Source: Lacunisphaera sp. (lineage in GTDB: Bacteria; Verrucomicrobiota; Verrucomicrobiia; Opitutales; Opitutaceae). From it: a DNA stretch of 64,000 bases. This document shows, piece by piece, positions 25,899 to 35,400 of this stretch (position 1 is its first letter; every line of letters begins with the position of its first letter). Position numbers and translations under genes: made by a program. The stretch lies in NCBI GenBank assembly GCA_029945445.1, contig JAQSCO010000060.1, positions 124,001-188,000 on the forward strand, given 5' to 3'. The notes below the pieces were generated by a model. It was given only the letters and a program-made list of their open reading frames with translations. It searched no databases and was not told the DNA's origin.

Positions 25899-26482
25899 GG
25901 TTGCTCCTTGAGTTTCTGCGCCAGCAGTCGGCGCGCATGGTAAAGCCGGGACATGACCGTGCCGGCCGGAATAGCGGCGGCTTGGGCGATTTCCTCGTAA
26001 GAAAGTCCCTGAACCTCCCGCAACGCAAGCACGGTGCGGAGCTTGGGCGGCAGGGAATCGAGGGCGTGCTTCAACTGGGCCGTGCGCTCGCGGCCCTCGG
26101 TCTGTTGCCGGGCATCGTCCGTCGTGACGGGCTCGGGGACGGACTCGACGGCATCGTCGCCGACGGAAAAAGGCAAGAAGCGGTCGAACCAGCGCCGGCG
26201 CTTGCGCAGGTGGTCGATGGCGCGGCGCGTCGCGATGGGATGCAGCCAGGTGGTGAACTTCGCCTCGCCGCGAAACGCGGGCAGTTGTTTCCAGACGGTG
26301 AGCCATACTTCCTGGCAGACATCGCGCGCGTCGGCCTCGTGGCGGATGATGGCATACACGAGCCGGAAGACCGGCTCGTAGTGCGTGCGCATCAGCACGC
26401 CGAACGCCGTCTCGTCGCCCTGCTGCGCCCGGCGCAGCACGTCAGGGTCGGTCACGGGGGGAGTGGAGGAATTGACGGCCAC
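25895..26482 (-). CDS. ECF-type RNA polymerase sigma factor
   Basis: A 195-aa sigma-70 family factor with only regions 2 and 4. Region 2 is at residues 25-95 (YAIIRHEADARDVCQEVWLT, then FTTWLHPIATRRAIDHLRKR); region 4 is at about 140-190 (LDSLPPKLRTVLALREVQGL, then SYEEIAQAAAIPAGTVMSRL). It heads an operon with two exported proteins and the zinc-finger anti-sigma factor. It probably directs transcription of its own operon after envelope stress, as is usual for the group. Confidence 0.94.
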   Translation of the reverse strand: MAVNSSTPPVTDPDVLRRAQQGDETAFGVLMRTHYEPVFRLVYAIIRHEADARDVCQEVWLTVWKQLPAFRGEAKFTTWLHPIATRRAIDHLRKRRRWFDRFLPFSVGDDAVESVPEPVTTDDARQQTEGRERTAQLKHALDSLPPKLRTVLALREVQGLSYEEIAQAAAIPAGTVMSRLYHARRLLAQKLKEQP

Positions 26483-26510
26483 GGGCGGAAGGGGACAGGG
26501 GGAACGCGGT

Positions 26511-27680
26511 TCAGTTCCGCGTCAGCAACTGGGCCGCGGCGGCGATGGGCAGATCGACGTGGATCAGGCTGCGGTTGAGGGGGGAGCGGTCGGGGGACTT
26601 CAGGCTGAAGCCGTAACCTTCGCCGAGGGCGATGTGGTTCGCCGCGTTCTCGTCGAGCAACGGGTGATGGAACAGCCGTTCCGCGCGCGCGAGCGAGGTC
26701 TCGTGCGGGATGAGCGCAACTTCGCCCAGCCGGCCGGCGCCCTCATCGGTGTCGAGCAATTGCCGGAGCAGCTCGGCGCCCGTGCGGGCCTGCGCGGTGA
26801 CGACGCGTCCGCGGCGGAACTCGAGCTCGATGCCGTCGATCACCGCGCCGCCGTGGTTGATGGGGCGCGCGACGCGCACGGTGCCCTCGGCGGAATCCCG
26901 GTGCGGCGCCGTGAAGATCTCCTCGGTGGGCAGGTTGGCGACAAAGTGCAGTCCGGTGGTGGTCACCAGCTGGGCCGTGCTCCACACATGCCCGGGGGGC
27001 AGGCTGACCGTCAGGTCCGTGCCCTCGCCTTGGTAGCGCAGGCCGGCCAGGCGTTGGGCGTTCAACTCGTCGCAGTGCTGCCGGAGGTAGAGCAGGTGTA
27101 CCTGCCACGCGGCCAGCGGAGCGGGCTCGTTGACGCGCATGGCGGTGAACACGTCCTCCCACAACGCCGCGAGGCGCTGTTCGGCGGGCAAATCGGGGTA
27201 GGCGGCCTGGGCCCAGGCCGGACCAGGGGCGGGAGCGATGGTCCAGTTGGTGGCGCCCGCCACGAGCTGCTGGGCGACCGGGCCGTAATATTCCCAGCCG
27301 ATCCGGCGCAGCTCCGTCACCGCGTCCGCGGGCACCCCGTCCAGCAAGCGTGGCTGACTGCCCTGGAGGATGAGCAGCGCGTCCTGGTGGCGGATATGGT
27401 CCTGCATGCGGCGGGCGTTGGCGCCCACCAGTTGGACGAAGCCGCGCCAGTCCTTATTCAACGCAAATTCGCGCAGCCTCGCGCCATCACCCCAGATGAC
27501 CTCGACGTCGCCCGCCGCCGCCTGGCGCACGGCCTCGACGATCACCTCGGCGCTGCGGGCGACGCCCTGCAATTCGTAGGGCTCGGCGATGAGCAGGCGC
27601 TGGCCGCGCTGCAGGTTGAGCCCGGCGCGCAGGATGACCTCGGCGAAGGCGCGGAGACGGGGTGCAAAGTCGGCCAGCAT
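26511..27680 (-). CDS. M29-family thermophilic-type aminopeptidase
   Basis: A 389-aa M29 metallo-aminopeptidase. The metal-ligand regions are recognisable: NLPTEEIFTAP, the GEVALIPH segment, DENAANHIALGEGY and NRSLIHVDLPI. These enzymes release N-terminal residues from peptides in the cytoplasm with two divalent metals. The C-terminus ends right after the HVD ligand motif and so is about 20 residues shorter than usual for the family. The ATG at MLADFAPRLRAF is chosen over a long upstream extension without family resemblance. A second M29 enzyme is encoded at 35.5 kb. Confidence 0.88.
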   Translation of the reverse strand: MLADFAPRLRAFAEVILRAGLNLQRGQRLLIAEPYELQGVARSAEVIVEAVRQAAAGDVEVIWGDGARLREFALNKDWRGFVQLVGANARRMQDHIRHQDALLILQGSQPRLLDGVPADAVTELRRIGWEYYGPVAQQLVAGATNWTIAPAPGPAWAQAAYPDLPAEQRLAALWEDVFTAMRVNEPAPLAAWQVHLLYLRQHCDELNAQRLAGLRYQGEGTDLTVSLPPGHVWSTAQLVTTTGLHFVANLPTEEIFTAPHRDSAEGTVRVARPINHGGAVIDGIELEFRRGRVVTAQARTGAELLRQLLDTDEGAGRLGEVALIPHETSLARAERLFHHPLLDENAANHIALGEGYGFSLKSPDRSPLNRSLIHVDLPIAAAAQLLTRN

Positions 27681-27697
27681 GCTTCGAGTTTCTGCGC

Positions 27698-28828
27698 TCA
27701 GCCGGACTGCACCTCGAGGACCACGGCGTCGTTGAGGTAGTTGCTCAGGTAACCGTAGGTCACCGTGCCGTAGCCGCCCTGGCCCCAATCGGGTCCCCAG
27801 GAATTCTTGAAGAGAAAGACGGTGTCCTCCAGCCGGCCGGTGGGGCACGTGTAGCCGACGATGGTGACGGCGTGCCCGGAGCCTGAGACGGGTTTCTGCG
27901 CGCTGAGGTAACCGGTGCGGATGGAGCGGTAGTTGGGCCAGCTCAGACCCACGGGGATCGGCACGCCGACGTTCAGCGCCTGGACGAGATTGTTGATGAG
28001 TGTGGCGGGATCGCGGCCGGGCAGGCGGTGCACAAAGACCCGCTGGTGGTTTCGCGCCTCCTCCACGACGGCGGGCGGCGGGTTCTCGATCGCGCCGATC
28101 TTCGAGCCAAAGGTGTTGGGCATGGTGGACTGCAGCGGAATGCCGTAGGCGCGCAGGGCCTCGACCACCTCGGAGATCGCGAAACCCTCGTCGGCATCCT
28201 CCTTGGCGGTTTCACCGCCCGCGGTCCCGGGGACGGGCGTGCGCTGCACGGTCTTCCGCACGGCCCAGATGAGGTATTCCTCGGAAAATTTTTCCACGCG
28301 GCCGGCCAGTTCGGCGTTTTGGAATTCGAGCGCGCCCACCACGGCGAAGATGGCGCAGCTCGGCCGGCGGCCCTGGTTCTTCACGCCCAGCTCGAGCTGC
28401 AGGAACTTCGCGCGTAAGTCGACCTCGGGACGGAGCTCGGCCGGCCGGCCGAATTGCTGCAGCAGGACATCGAAGCGCGTCGCGGCTTTTTTGGCGGTCG
28501 TGGATTTGGGGGCGCCCGGTGCCGGCTTGGGCGCGGTGGCGACGGAGGGGCTGGAGGCGGCCAGCGCGGCCGCGGTTTCCGCCGCGGGGTCGTAGTGAAA
28601 CCGGGCCTGCCATTCCGGGGCGAGGTCGCGGAGCCGGATCGATGCCATGCCGCCGGCGTGGGTGATGACGAGGGTGCGGGCATTGACCGAACGCACGAAG
28701 ACCTGGCGATAGGTGGCGCTGCCGACGGTGAGCGAGTCGATCTTCGCGCCCGGGCCGAACTCCTCGGCCAGCCCCACGCTCAAGAGCAGGCAGAAAAGCA
28801 GGGCGGCGACTCGGGACAGGCGATTCAT
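27698..28828 (-). CDS. Exported papain-like (C1) cysteine protease
   Basis: A 376-aa exported protease. A signal peptide covers residues 1-21. Residues 30-80 form a small beta module (ATYRQVFVRSVNARTLVI, then IRLRDLAPEWQARFHYD), a linker rich in Ala and Pro follows, and the papain domain occupies about residues 135-376. The catalytic residues are Cys158 (QGRRPSCAIFAV), His319 (GSGHAVTIVGY) and Asn342 (FKNSWGPDWGQGG). It acts outside the cytoplasm and no inhibitor or pro-region of the usual type is seen. Confidence 0.88.
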   Translation of the reverse strand: MNRLSRVAALLFCLLLSVGLAEEFGPGAKIDSLTVGSATYRQVFVRSVNARTLVITHAGGMASIRLRDLAPEWQARFHYDPAAETAAALAASSPSVATAPKPAPGAPKSTTAKKAATRFDVLLQQFGRPAELRPEVDLRAKFLQLELGVKNQGRRPSCAIFAVVGALEFQNAELAGRVEKFSEEYLIWAVRKTVQRTPVPGTAGGETAKEDADEGFAISEVVEALRAYGIPLQSTMPNTFGSKIGAIENPPPAVVEEARNHQRVFVHRLPGRDPATLINNLVQALNVGVPIPVGLSWPNYRSIRTGYLSAQKPVSGSGHAVTIVGYTCPTGRLEDTVFLFKNSWGPDWGQGGYGTVTYGYLSNYLNDAVVLEVQSG

Positions 28829-28878
28829 GGCGGCGTGACCCTACGTTAGGGCAGGGAAGCGCTAGAAGGCAACCGGCC

Positions 28879-28907
28879 AAAAAAATGCGACCCGGCGGGG
28901 TCGCATT
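28879..28907 (-). terminator. Rho-independent terminator of the aldolase gene
   Basis: AATGCGACCC/GGGTCGCATT is a perfect 10-bp stem with a 4-nt loop; on the minus strand it is followed by a run of seven T. It lies 19 bp beyond the aldolase stop codon. Confidence 0.9.
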
Positions 28908-28925
28908 GGGTGCGGCGCGCGGCGC

Positions 28926-29876
28926 TTACTTGCCGAGGCTCTTGCGCAGGTCGTCGAGCTGGCCGGCGGAGCCGAGCAGCACGTTGCGGCTGGCGATAAA
29001 CTTCGCGTATTCCTCGATGAACACCTTGCCCGGGGGACGGAAGTCGAACTCCTTGGGGTTGTCGCGGAAGAACTCGCGGTGGACGCGGGTCCAGACCAGG
29101 CGGCCGTCGGTGTCGATGTTGATCTTGGTGACGCCGAGCTTGGCGGCGGGGAGGTATTCGTTGACGTCGACGCCCATCGAGCCGGCGATCGTGCCGCCGG
29201 CGGCGTTGATGCGCGCGACCTCGTCCTGCGGGACGGAGGACGAACCGTGCATGACCAGCGGGTAGTTGGGCAGGCGGGCCTTGATTTTCTCGAGCACGTC
29301 GAAATGGAGGGATTGCTTGCCCTTGAATTTGAAGGCGCCGTGCGAGGTGCCGATGGCGGCCGCGAGGCAGTCGCAACCGGTCCGCTTGACAAAGTCCTCG
29401 GCCTCGGCCGGGTCGGTGAGGCAGGCGTTGCCTTCCTCGACCTTGATGTCCTCCTCGACGCCGCCGAGCATGCCGAGCTCGGCTTCGACGGAGATGCCCT
29501 TGGCGTGGGCGGCGTCGACGACGCGCTTGGTGATCTCGATATTCTTTTCAAACGGATCGTGCGAGGCGTCGATCATCACGGAGCTGAAGAAACCGGACTT
29601 GATGCAGTCATAGCAGGTCTCCTCGTCGCCGTGGTCGAGGTGCACCGCGAAGATGGCCTCGGGGAAAATCTCCGCGGCGGCACGGATGATGGCCTCGAGC
29701 ATGCGCTTGTCGGTGTATTTGCGCGCGCCCTTGGAAATCTGGATGATGAAGGGCGCCTTGGAAGCAATGGCCCCCTTGAAGAGACCCATGGCCTGCTCGG
29801 CGTTGTTGATGTTGTAGGCGCCGACGGCGTATTTCCCGTAGGCGTGTTTGAAGAGCTGGGCGGTAGTGACGATCAT
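28926..29876 (-). CDS. fba: Class II fructose-bisphosphate aldolase
   Basis: A 316-aa zinc-dependent aldolase that interconverts fructose-1,6-bisphosphate with glyceraldehyde-3-phosphate and dihydroxyacetone phosphate. Metal and catalytic motifs: AVHLDHGDEETC, SVEAELGMLGG, AIGTSHGAFKF and VMHGSSSVP, with the phosphate-binding KINIDTDGRL. Length lies between the E. coli FbaA and GatY/KbaY types. A second ATG four codons upstream is possible. A strong terminator follows. A role in tagatose metabolism is less likely because no partner genes are nearby. Confidence 0.93.
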   Translation of the reverse strand: MIVTTAQLFKHAYGKYAVGAYNINNAEQAMGLFKGAIASKAPFIIQISKGARKYTDKRMLEAIIRAAAEIFPEAIFAVHLDHGDEETCYDCIKSGFFSSVMIDASHDPFEKNIEITKRVVDAAHAKGISVEAELGMLGGVEEDIKVEEGNACLTDPAEAEDFVKRTGCDCLAAAIGTSHGAFKFKGKQSLHFDVLEKIKARLPNYPLVMHGSSSVPQDEVARINAAGGTIAGSMGVDVNEYLPAAKLGVTKINIDTDGRLVWTRVHREFFRDNPKEFDFRPPGKVFIEEYAKFIASRNVLLGSAGQLDDLRKSLGK

Positions 29877-30033
29877 GGCAGAGTGCATTTACTCGCTGCA
29901 GGAACGGTGCCACAAGCCAATTCCCGACGCATCCGTGTCAAAAGACGGCGCAAATATTGGCTTCTGACCCGCAAGCGATGCGGAGTCTCATCGGTGGAGC
30001 GCGGCCTCCGGAGGCCGGATTCCACCTGCCATC

Positions 30034-32856
30034 TCAACGAGGCGGGAACTCAAACTCCGCCTTGTCCTGCTTCTGCGATAGCACGAGGTAGGCGCTGAAC
30101 TTGTTGCCGCGCTTGGAGACGAAGCCTTCGATGAGGTCCGACCGGCCGCCGTCGAGCAGCTTGAGCACCTGCTCGGCCGGGATCTCCACCTCGCAGAGTT
30201 TCTTGGAGAGTTTGAACATCTGGCGGTTGTCCTGGTCGGGCTTGCGCACGTAGTAGGCGTCGCCGAGTTCCACGAGCTCGCCGGCGGGCTCCTTGCTCTC
30301 GCCGAGGACCTTGGCCTTGGAGAGGTCGGCCTTCTCGCGCGCCTTGCGGGCGATCGGGTTGCCATCCTTGTCGAGCTTCGGCTTCCGCGGCGGGAATTCC
30401 CAGGACATCTTGGGGCCCTCGCGCTTCAGGAACGCGTCGAAGGGCCGGCCCTTCTTGGAAATGAAACCCACGATGAGGTCCGTCTTGCCCTCGCTGACCA
30501 TCTTGGCCGCCTGCTCCAGCGGAATGGTCTTCTGGCACATGATGCGGCCGACGCGGAAGGTCTGCTCCCAGGTGCCGTCGGGTTTCTTCTCACGGACGAT
30601 GTAGCTGCTGCCGTTCTCGCAGATCTCGGCGCCGGTCTTCGGGTCGGTCCAGACGGGCGTGAGGGTGCCGATGTCGACCTTGTCGCCGAAATCGAAGGCG
30701 GTCTTCCACTTCTTCGTGGTCACGTCCTTCTTGGTTTCCTTGTCCTTCTTCGTCTCCTCGACGATCTCCAGCTTGAGCACGGCGGAGAAACGATTGCGGG
30801 TCTTGTTCGAGATAAAGCCGTCGAGCGGGCCGACCGAGCGCTTGGTCACGAGTTCCATCACCTCGGATTCCTCCATGCGGCGGCCGCCGACGATCTTGTA
30901 GACCATCAGCTCGCCGTCCTGCGATTTGTAGCCGCGGAGCGTCTCACGCATTTTTTTGCCGTCGGTGGGGGAGATGATCTCGGTCACGCGGGCGACGGAG
31001 TCGTCCTCCTCGAAGCCCTTCACGCGCTCCACGATGCCCTTCGTCTCCTTGACGATCTCGGCCATGAACTTCTCTCGGGAATACTTGCCGTGCTCCATCT
31101 CGCGCAGGTGCCATTCCCATTCGCCGGTCATCGCCGGGCTGGTGATCTCGGTGGCCTTCACCGCGGTGAGGAACTGCATCAGCTGCTCGGCCTTGGTGGA
31201 GGGCACGAGTTCGCGCTGGTTGCGGTCGAGATACTTCTGGTTGACGAGGCCCTCGATCGTATCGGCGCGCGTGGCCGGCGTGCCCAGGCCGCGCTCCTTC
31301 ATGGCCTCGGCGTATTCCTCGTCGTCGATGAGTTTGCCGGCGCCCTCCATGGCGGAGAGCAGCGTCGCCTCGGTGTAGCGCGGCGGCGGCTTGGTCGTCT
31401 CGGTGTGCAGGGTGGCGTCGAGGGTCTTGGCCTGCGCCTTGTCCTCAGGGGAGAGGGCGGGCAGGGCCTTCGAGTCCGGCGAGTCGTCGTCGATGGTGTT
31501 CTTGCCGTAGACCGCGAGCCAGCCGGGCGACGTCATGACCTTGCCCTCGGTGCGGAAGGTGTGATCGGCCACGACGCTGAGGCGCGTGGTGATATCGAAT
31601 TCCGCAACGGGGTGGAACGTCGCCACAAAGCGCCGCGCGATCATGTCGAAGAGCTTGGCCTCGGCCTCGTCGAGGTGCTTGGCCTCGTGCTGGGTCGGGA
31701 TGATGGCGAAATGGTCCGAGACCTGGGCGTTGTTGAAGATGCGCTTGTTCGGCTGCACCCAGCCGGAGTCGAGCACGCGTTGGGCGTGTGGCTTCAGTTC
31801 GCCGTGCAGGTTGGCGAGCGTCTCGCGGACGAGCGGCATGTAATCCTCCGGCAGGGCGCGCGAGTCCGTGCGGGGATAGGTGATCATCTTGTGGCGCTCG
31901 TAGAGGGCCTGCGCGATCTGCAGCGTGCGCTTGGCGGGGAAACCGAAGCGGCCGTTCGCCTCGCGCTGGAGCGTGGTCAGGTCGTAGAGCTTGGGCGCGA
32001 TCTGCGTGCTGGCCTTCTTTTCCTCGGTGACGCTGGCGACGGGCTGCCCCTGGCAGGCGGCGAGGATGGCCGCGGCCTTCGCCTCATCCCAAAGGCGGTC
32101 GATACGGTCGTGCTCGTCCTCGCTCTTCTTGAAGTCCGGCCGCTGGTAGGCGCCCTCGTAGTTGCCCTTGGCCACGCCGAAGTTCGCCGTGATGCGCCAG
32201 TAGCCGCGCGGGATGAAATTGCGGATCTCCAACTCGCGGTTGAAGACGATGGCGAGGGTGGGGGTCTGCACGCGGCCGACCGAGGCGACGTTGCCGGCGC
32301 GGGAGCCGAACATGCGCTTGGTCAGGGCGCGGGTGCCGTTGATGCCGATGAGCCAGTCGCTCTCGCTGCGGCAGCGGGCGGCGTCGGCCAGACCCTGCAT
32401 CTGCTCGGCGCTGCGGAGGTGCTTGAAGGCCTCGTTGATGCCGGCGTTGGTCATGGACGACATCCACAGCCGCTTGAAGGGCTTTTTGCACTTCGTCAGC
32501 TGGTATATATAAGTGAAGATCAGCTCGCCCTCGCGGCCGGCGTCGCAGGCGTTGATGACGCTGGTGACATCCTTGCGGGCGAGGAGCTTCTTGAGCTGGC
32601 CGAAGCGGTCCTTGCCCTCGGGCAGGGGCTGCAGCTGGAACTCATCCGGGATGATCGGCAGCGTCTCGAGCCGCCAGAAGCCGTATTTCTTCTTGTCGAT
32701 GTCCTCCGGCATCTGGAGTCCCACCAAATGGCCGACCGCCGACGAGATGACGTATTCGTCGTTCTCGTAATGGTCGGTCTTCTTCGGGATTTTCCCGAGG
32801 GCGCGCGCGAGGTCCGCGGCGACGGACGGCTTCTCGGCAATGATGAGGCACTTCAT
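30034..32856 (-). CDS. topB: DNA topoisomerase III with repeated C-terminal domains
   Basis: A 940-aa type IA topoisomerase that relaxes and decatenates single-stranded regions. The Toprim domain starts KCLIIAEKPSVA and holds the acidic motif NACDAGREGE (D105). The active-site Tyr is Tyr327 in MITYPRTDSRALPEDY. It is longer than the 653-aa E. coli TopB. After about residue 650 come at least three related units built around GFISNKTRNRFSAVLKLE, GFISKKGRPFDAFLKRE and GFVSKRGNKFSAYLVL, the latter two followed by an EFPPR or WEFPPR ending. Such C-terminal repeats replace the zinc fingers of topoisomerase I in some bacteria. Confidence 0.93.
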   Translation of the reverse strand: MKCLIIAEKPSVAADLARALGKIPKKTDHYENDEYVISSAVGHLVGLQMPEDIDKKKYGFWRLETLPIIPDEFQLQPLPEGKDRFGQLKKLLARKDVTSVINACDAGREGELIFTYIYQLTKCKKPFKRLWMSSMTNAGINEAFKHLRSAEQMQGLADAARCRSESDWLIGINGTRALTKRMFGSRAGNVASVGRVQTPTLAIVFNRELEIRNFIPRGYWRITANFGVAKGNYEGAYQRPDFKKSEDEHDRIDRLWDEAKAAAILAACQGQPVASVTEEKKASTQIAPKLYDLTTLQREANGRFGFPAKRTLQIAQALYERHKMITYPRTDSRALPEDYMPLVRETLANLHGELKPHAQRVLDSGWVQPNKRIFNNAQVSDHFAIIPTQHEAKHLDEAEAKLFDMIARRFVATFHPVAEFDITTRLSVVADHTFRTEGKVMTSPGWLAVYGKNTIDDDSPDSKALPALSPEDKAQAKTLDATLHTETTKPPPRYTEATLLSAMEGAGKLIDDEEYAEAMKERGLGTPATRADTIEGLVNQKYLDRNQRELVPSTKAEQLMQFLTAVKATEITSPAMTGEWEWHLREMEHGKYSREKFMAEIVKETKGIVERVKGFEEDDSVARVTEIISPTDGKKMRETLRGYKSQDGELMVYKIVGGRRMEESEVMELVTKRSVGPLDGFISNKTRNRFSAVLKLEIVEETKKDKETKKDVTTKKWKTAFDFGDKVDIGTLTPVWTDPKTGAEICENGSSYIVREKKPDGTWEQTFRVGRIMCQKTIPLEQAAKMVSEGKTDLIVGFISKKGRPFDAFLKREGPKMSWEFPPRKPKLDKDGNPIARKAREKADLSKAKVLGESKEPAGELVELGDAYYVRKPDQDNRQMFKLSKKLCEVEIPAEQVLKLLDGGRSDLIEGFVSKRGNKFSAYLVLSQKQDKAEFEFPPR

Positions 32857-32989
32857 GTGGGGCCGAGCCGTTAGGGCCCGGCGCCGACAATTTCAAGCAA
32901 TACTTTTTTCTTGCGGTCGCGCCGGCGACAGGAAATGCCGCGGTTTTCGCAGGGACGCCGACTTGCTGCGGCCACGGATTTTATCTCGC

Positions 32990-33016
32990 AAAAGGGCGCA
33001 GCAAGACTGCGCCCTT
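32990..33016 (-). terminator. Terminator of the class V aminotransferase gene
   Basis: AAGGGCGCAG/CTGCGCCCTT is a perfect 10-bp stem with a 5-nt loop, followed on the minus strand by TTTT. It begins 2 bp after the aminotransferase stop codon and precedes the topB upstream region. Confidence 0.85.
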
Positions 33017-33018
33017 GC

Positions 33019-34098
33019 TCAGGATTTGAGCTCCGCCAGCACGGCGTCGAGCGCCTGGAGCAACGCGGCCATCGTCTCGGTGGTCTCGTCGCCCATGTTG
33101 GAGATGCGGAAGGTCTGCCCCTTCAGCTTGCCGTAGCCGCCGTCGATGACGAAACCGTGTTTCGCCTTGAGCGCCTTGTTGAGCGCCGCGAGGTCGACCT
33201 GGCGGGTGTTGGCGAAGCAGTTCAGCGTGACCGAGCCGCAGCCTTCCTTCGGGAACAGTTTGAAGCCCTGGGCGAACGCCCAGTCGCGCACCTGCTGGTT
33301 GTTGCGTGCGTGGCGGGCGTAGCGGGCCTCGAAGCCCTCGGCCTTGATGTCGTCGAGCTTGGAGCGAAGCGCGTAGATGAGCGGGATGACCGGGGTGCTG
33401 GGCGTCATGCCGGCCTCGTGGTTCTTCTGGAACTCGAGAAAATCGAAATAATAGCCGCGGGTCTTGCTGAGCGCCGCACGGGCGAGGGCGCGCTTCGACG
33501 GGCTGAGCAAGGACATGCCCGGGGGCAGGGCGAGGGCCTTCTGCGAGCCGGTGATGATGACGTCGAGGCCGAGTTCGTCCTTCTTGATCGGCATGGCGCT
33601 GAACGAGCTGACGGTGTCGACGATGCTGATGACGTCGGGGAACTGCCGCAGCACGGCCGCCAAGGCCGGCAGGTCGCTCATGCAGCCGCACGAGGTCTCA
33701 TTGTGGATCAGGGTGACGACATCGTATTGGCCGGTGGCGAGTTCCTGGCGCAGCGCCTCGGGGTCGACGGGCTGGCCCCACTCGGACTTCAGCGCGCCGG
33801 CGGCGAGGCCGCAGCGCAGGGCGACATCGAGCCACTTATCGGAGAAGGCGCCGTTCATGCAGCACAGCACCTTTTTCTGGGTGAGGTTGCGGATCGAACC
33901 CTCCATCACGCCCCAGGCGCTGCTGGTCGAGAGATAGACCGGGTCGGCGGTGTAGAACAGCGCCTGCAGGTCCGGCTGGATCGACTGGTAGAGCGCCACG
34001 AAGTCCGTGCTGCGGTGGCCGATCATGGGCTGCGCCATCGCGCGCAGGGTTTTCTCCGAAACGGCAATCGGGCCGGGAATGAAAAGTTTGTAGCTCAT
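33019..34098 (-). CDS. Class V aminotransferase (alanine/serine-glyoxylate type)
   Basis: A 359-aa PLP enzyme of the class V fold. The N-terminal KLFIPGPIAVSEKTLRAMAQ and GHRSTDF are typical of alanine-glyoxylate and serine-pyruvate aminotransferases, and the PLP lysine lies in ITGSQKALALPPG. The C-terminal GFVIDGGYGKLKGQTFRISN carries the substrate carboxylate-binding Arg. Phosphoserine aminotransferase activity is an alternative and would fit serine synthesis. The start at MSYKLFIPGPI is chosen over one 12 codons upstream. It is divergent from lpxK with a 90-bp intergenic region. Confidence 0.88.
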   Translation of the reverse strand: MSYKLFIPGPIAVSEKTLRAMAQPMIGHRSTDFVALYQSIQPDLQALFYTADPVYLSTSSAWGVMEGSIRNLTQKKVLCCMNGAFSDKWLDVALRCGLAAGALKSEWGQPVDPEALRQELATGQYDVVTLIHNETSCGCMSDLPALAAVLRQFPDVISIVDTVSSFSAMPIKKDELGLDVIITGSQKALALPPGMSLLSPSKRALARAALSKTRGYYFDFLEFQKNHEAGMTPSTPVIPLIYALRSKLDDIKAEGFEARYARHARNNQQVRDWAFAQGFKLFPKEGCGSVTLNCFANTRQVDLAALNKALKAKHGFVIDGGYGKLKGQTFRISNMGDETTETMAALLQALDAVLAELKS

Positions 34099-34188
34099 GT
34101 GACGTGAAGCCGGTGTTGCATGTCGCAACCCCAACAGTTAGCACAAACTCACACCCGCCCCTTCCTCAGCGTCAAAGCCAATTTACTC

Positions 34189-35397
34189 ATGCCCAACCGC
34201 TGGTTCCGTCATAAAGTCGATGAGTTCGAGCAGTTCGCCATCGACGTTATCATGGGGCGCCGCGAGGGGACGATGGCGATGCTGTTCGGGGCGTTCCTGC
34301 AGGTGTGCTCCTATCTCTTCAGCGGCATTGTGCAGCTCCGGCTCTGGCTCTACCGCCACCGCATCCTGCGCGACCAGCCGCTCGGCTGCCTCGTCGTGGT
34401 CGTGGGCAACCTGACCGTCGGCGGCACCGGCAAGACGCCGATCGTGGAAATGTTCGCCAAGGCCCTGCGCGACCGCGGCCGCAAGGTCGCGATCCTGTCC
34501 CGCGGCTACAAGAGCAAGGCGCCCCCGCTGTGGCAGAAGTGGTGGTTCTGGCTCAACCACACCGAGGAGCCGCCGCCGCGCGTCGTCAGCGACGGCGAGA
34601 AGGTGCTGCTCGACTCCGAGCTGGCCGGCGACGAGCCGTTCATGCTCGCGCGCAACCTGCCGGGCGTGGTCGTGCTCGTGGACAAGGACCGGGTGAAGGC
34701 CGGCGCCTACGCAATCGCCCGCTTCGGGTGCGACACGCTCGTGCTCGACGACGGCTTCCAGTATTTGCCGCTCAAGGGCCGGCTCAACCTGCTGCTGGTG
34801 GACAAGACCAACCCGTTCGGCAACGGCTTCCTCTTGCCGCGTGGCATCCTGCGCGAGCCGATCAAGCACCTCCAGCGCGCGTCCTACGTTTTCCTCACGA
34901 AGTCGAAGGGGCATCGCGACGAGGAGCTCGAGGCAATGATCCGCAAGTTCAACCCCGGCGCGGAAATCATCGAGTGCGCCCACAAGCCGCAATACCTGCA
35001 GCGCCTCGGCAACGGCGAGCACCTGCCGCTCGCGGCCCTCGCCGGGAAGAAGATCGGCGCCTTCAGCGGCATCGCGGCGCCCGAGAGCTTCGAGGCGTTC
35101 CTGCGCGAGACCGGCGCCAAGCTCGGCTACACGCGGCGGTTCCTCGACCACTACCGGTTCACGGCGGAGGATCTGACCGAGGTCTTCGCCGAGGCCCTGG
35201 CGGCCGGCGCGGAGATGATGATCACGACCGAGAAAGATGCGGTGCGCCTGGCCGCGACCGAGAAATTCCCCCTGCCATGCTATTACCTGCGGCTGGAGAT
35301 CGAGATTCTGCGCGGCGCGGCGGACTTCGACGAAGCGGTCGGCAAGATCTGCTTCCCCAACGGCGTGCCGGTGATGGCGACTAATCCGCCGATGTGA
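34189..35397 (+). CDS. lpxK: Tetraacyldisaccharide 4'-kinase LpxK
   Basis: A 402-aa inner-membrane lipid A kinase that adds the 4'-phosphate to the tetraacylated disaccharide. An N-terminal hydrophobic helix ([20 protein letters not shown]) anchors it; the P-loop is [12 protein letters not shown], with the characteristic [11 protein letters not shown] and [10 protein letters not shown] motifs after it. It is longer than the 328-aa E. coli protein, mostly at the N-terminus and after the P-loop. Its presence implies an outer membrane with lipid A. The start [13 protein letters not shown] avoids an uncharacteristic 23-residue extension. Confidence 0.94.
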   Translation: MPNRWFRHKVDEFEQFAIDVIMGRREGTMAMLFGAFLQVCSYLFSGIVQLRLWLYRHRILRDQPLGCLVVVVGNLTVGGTGKTPIVEMFAKALRDRGRKVAILSRGYKSKAPPLWQKWWFWLNHTEEPPPRVVSDGEKVLLDSELAGDEPFMLARNLPGVVVLVDKDRVKAGAYAIARFGCDTLVLDDGFQYLPLKGRLNLLLVDKTNPFGNGFLLPRGILREPIKHLQRASYVFLTKSKGHRDEELEAMIRKFNPGAEIIECAHKPQYLQRLGNGEHLPLAALAGKKIGAFSGIAAPESFEAFLRETGAKLGYTRRFLDHYRFTAEDLTEVFAEALAAGAEMMITTEKDAVRLAATEKFPLPCYYLRLEIEILRGAADFDEAVGKICFPNGVPVMATNPPM

Positions 35398-35400
35398 GCG

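Noticed and set aside
31090-32874. 594-codon plus-strand frame opposite topB
   Set aside because: Shadow of topB; topB has all catalytic motifs on the minus strand.
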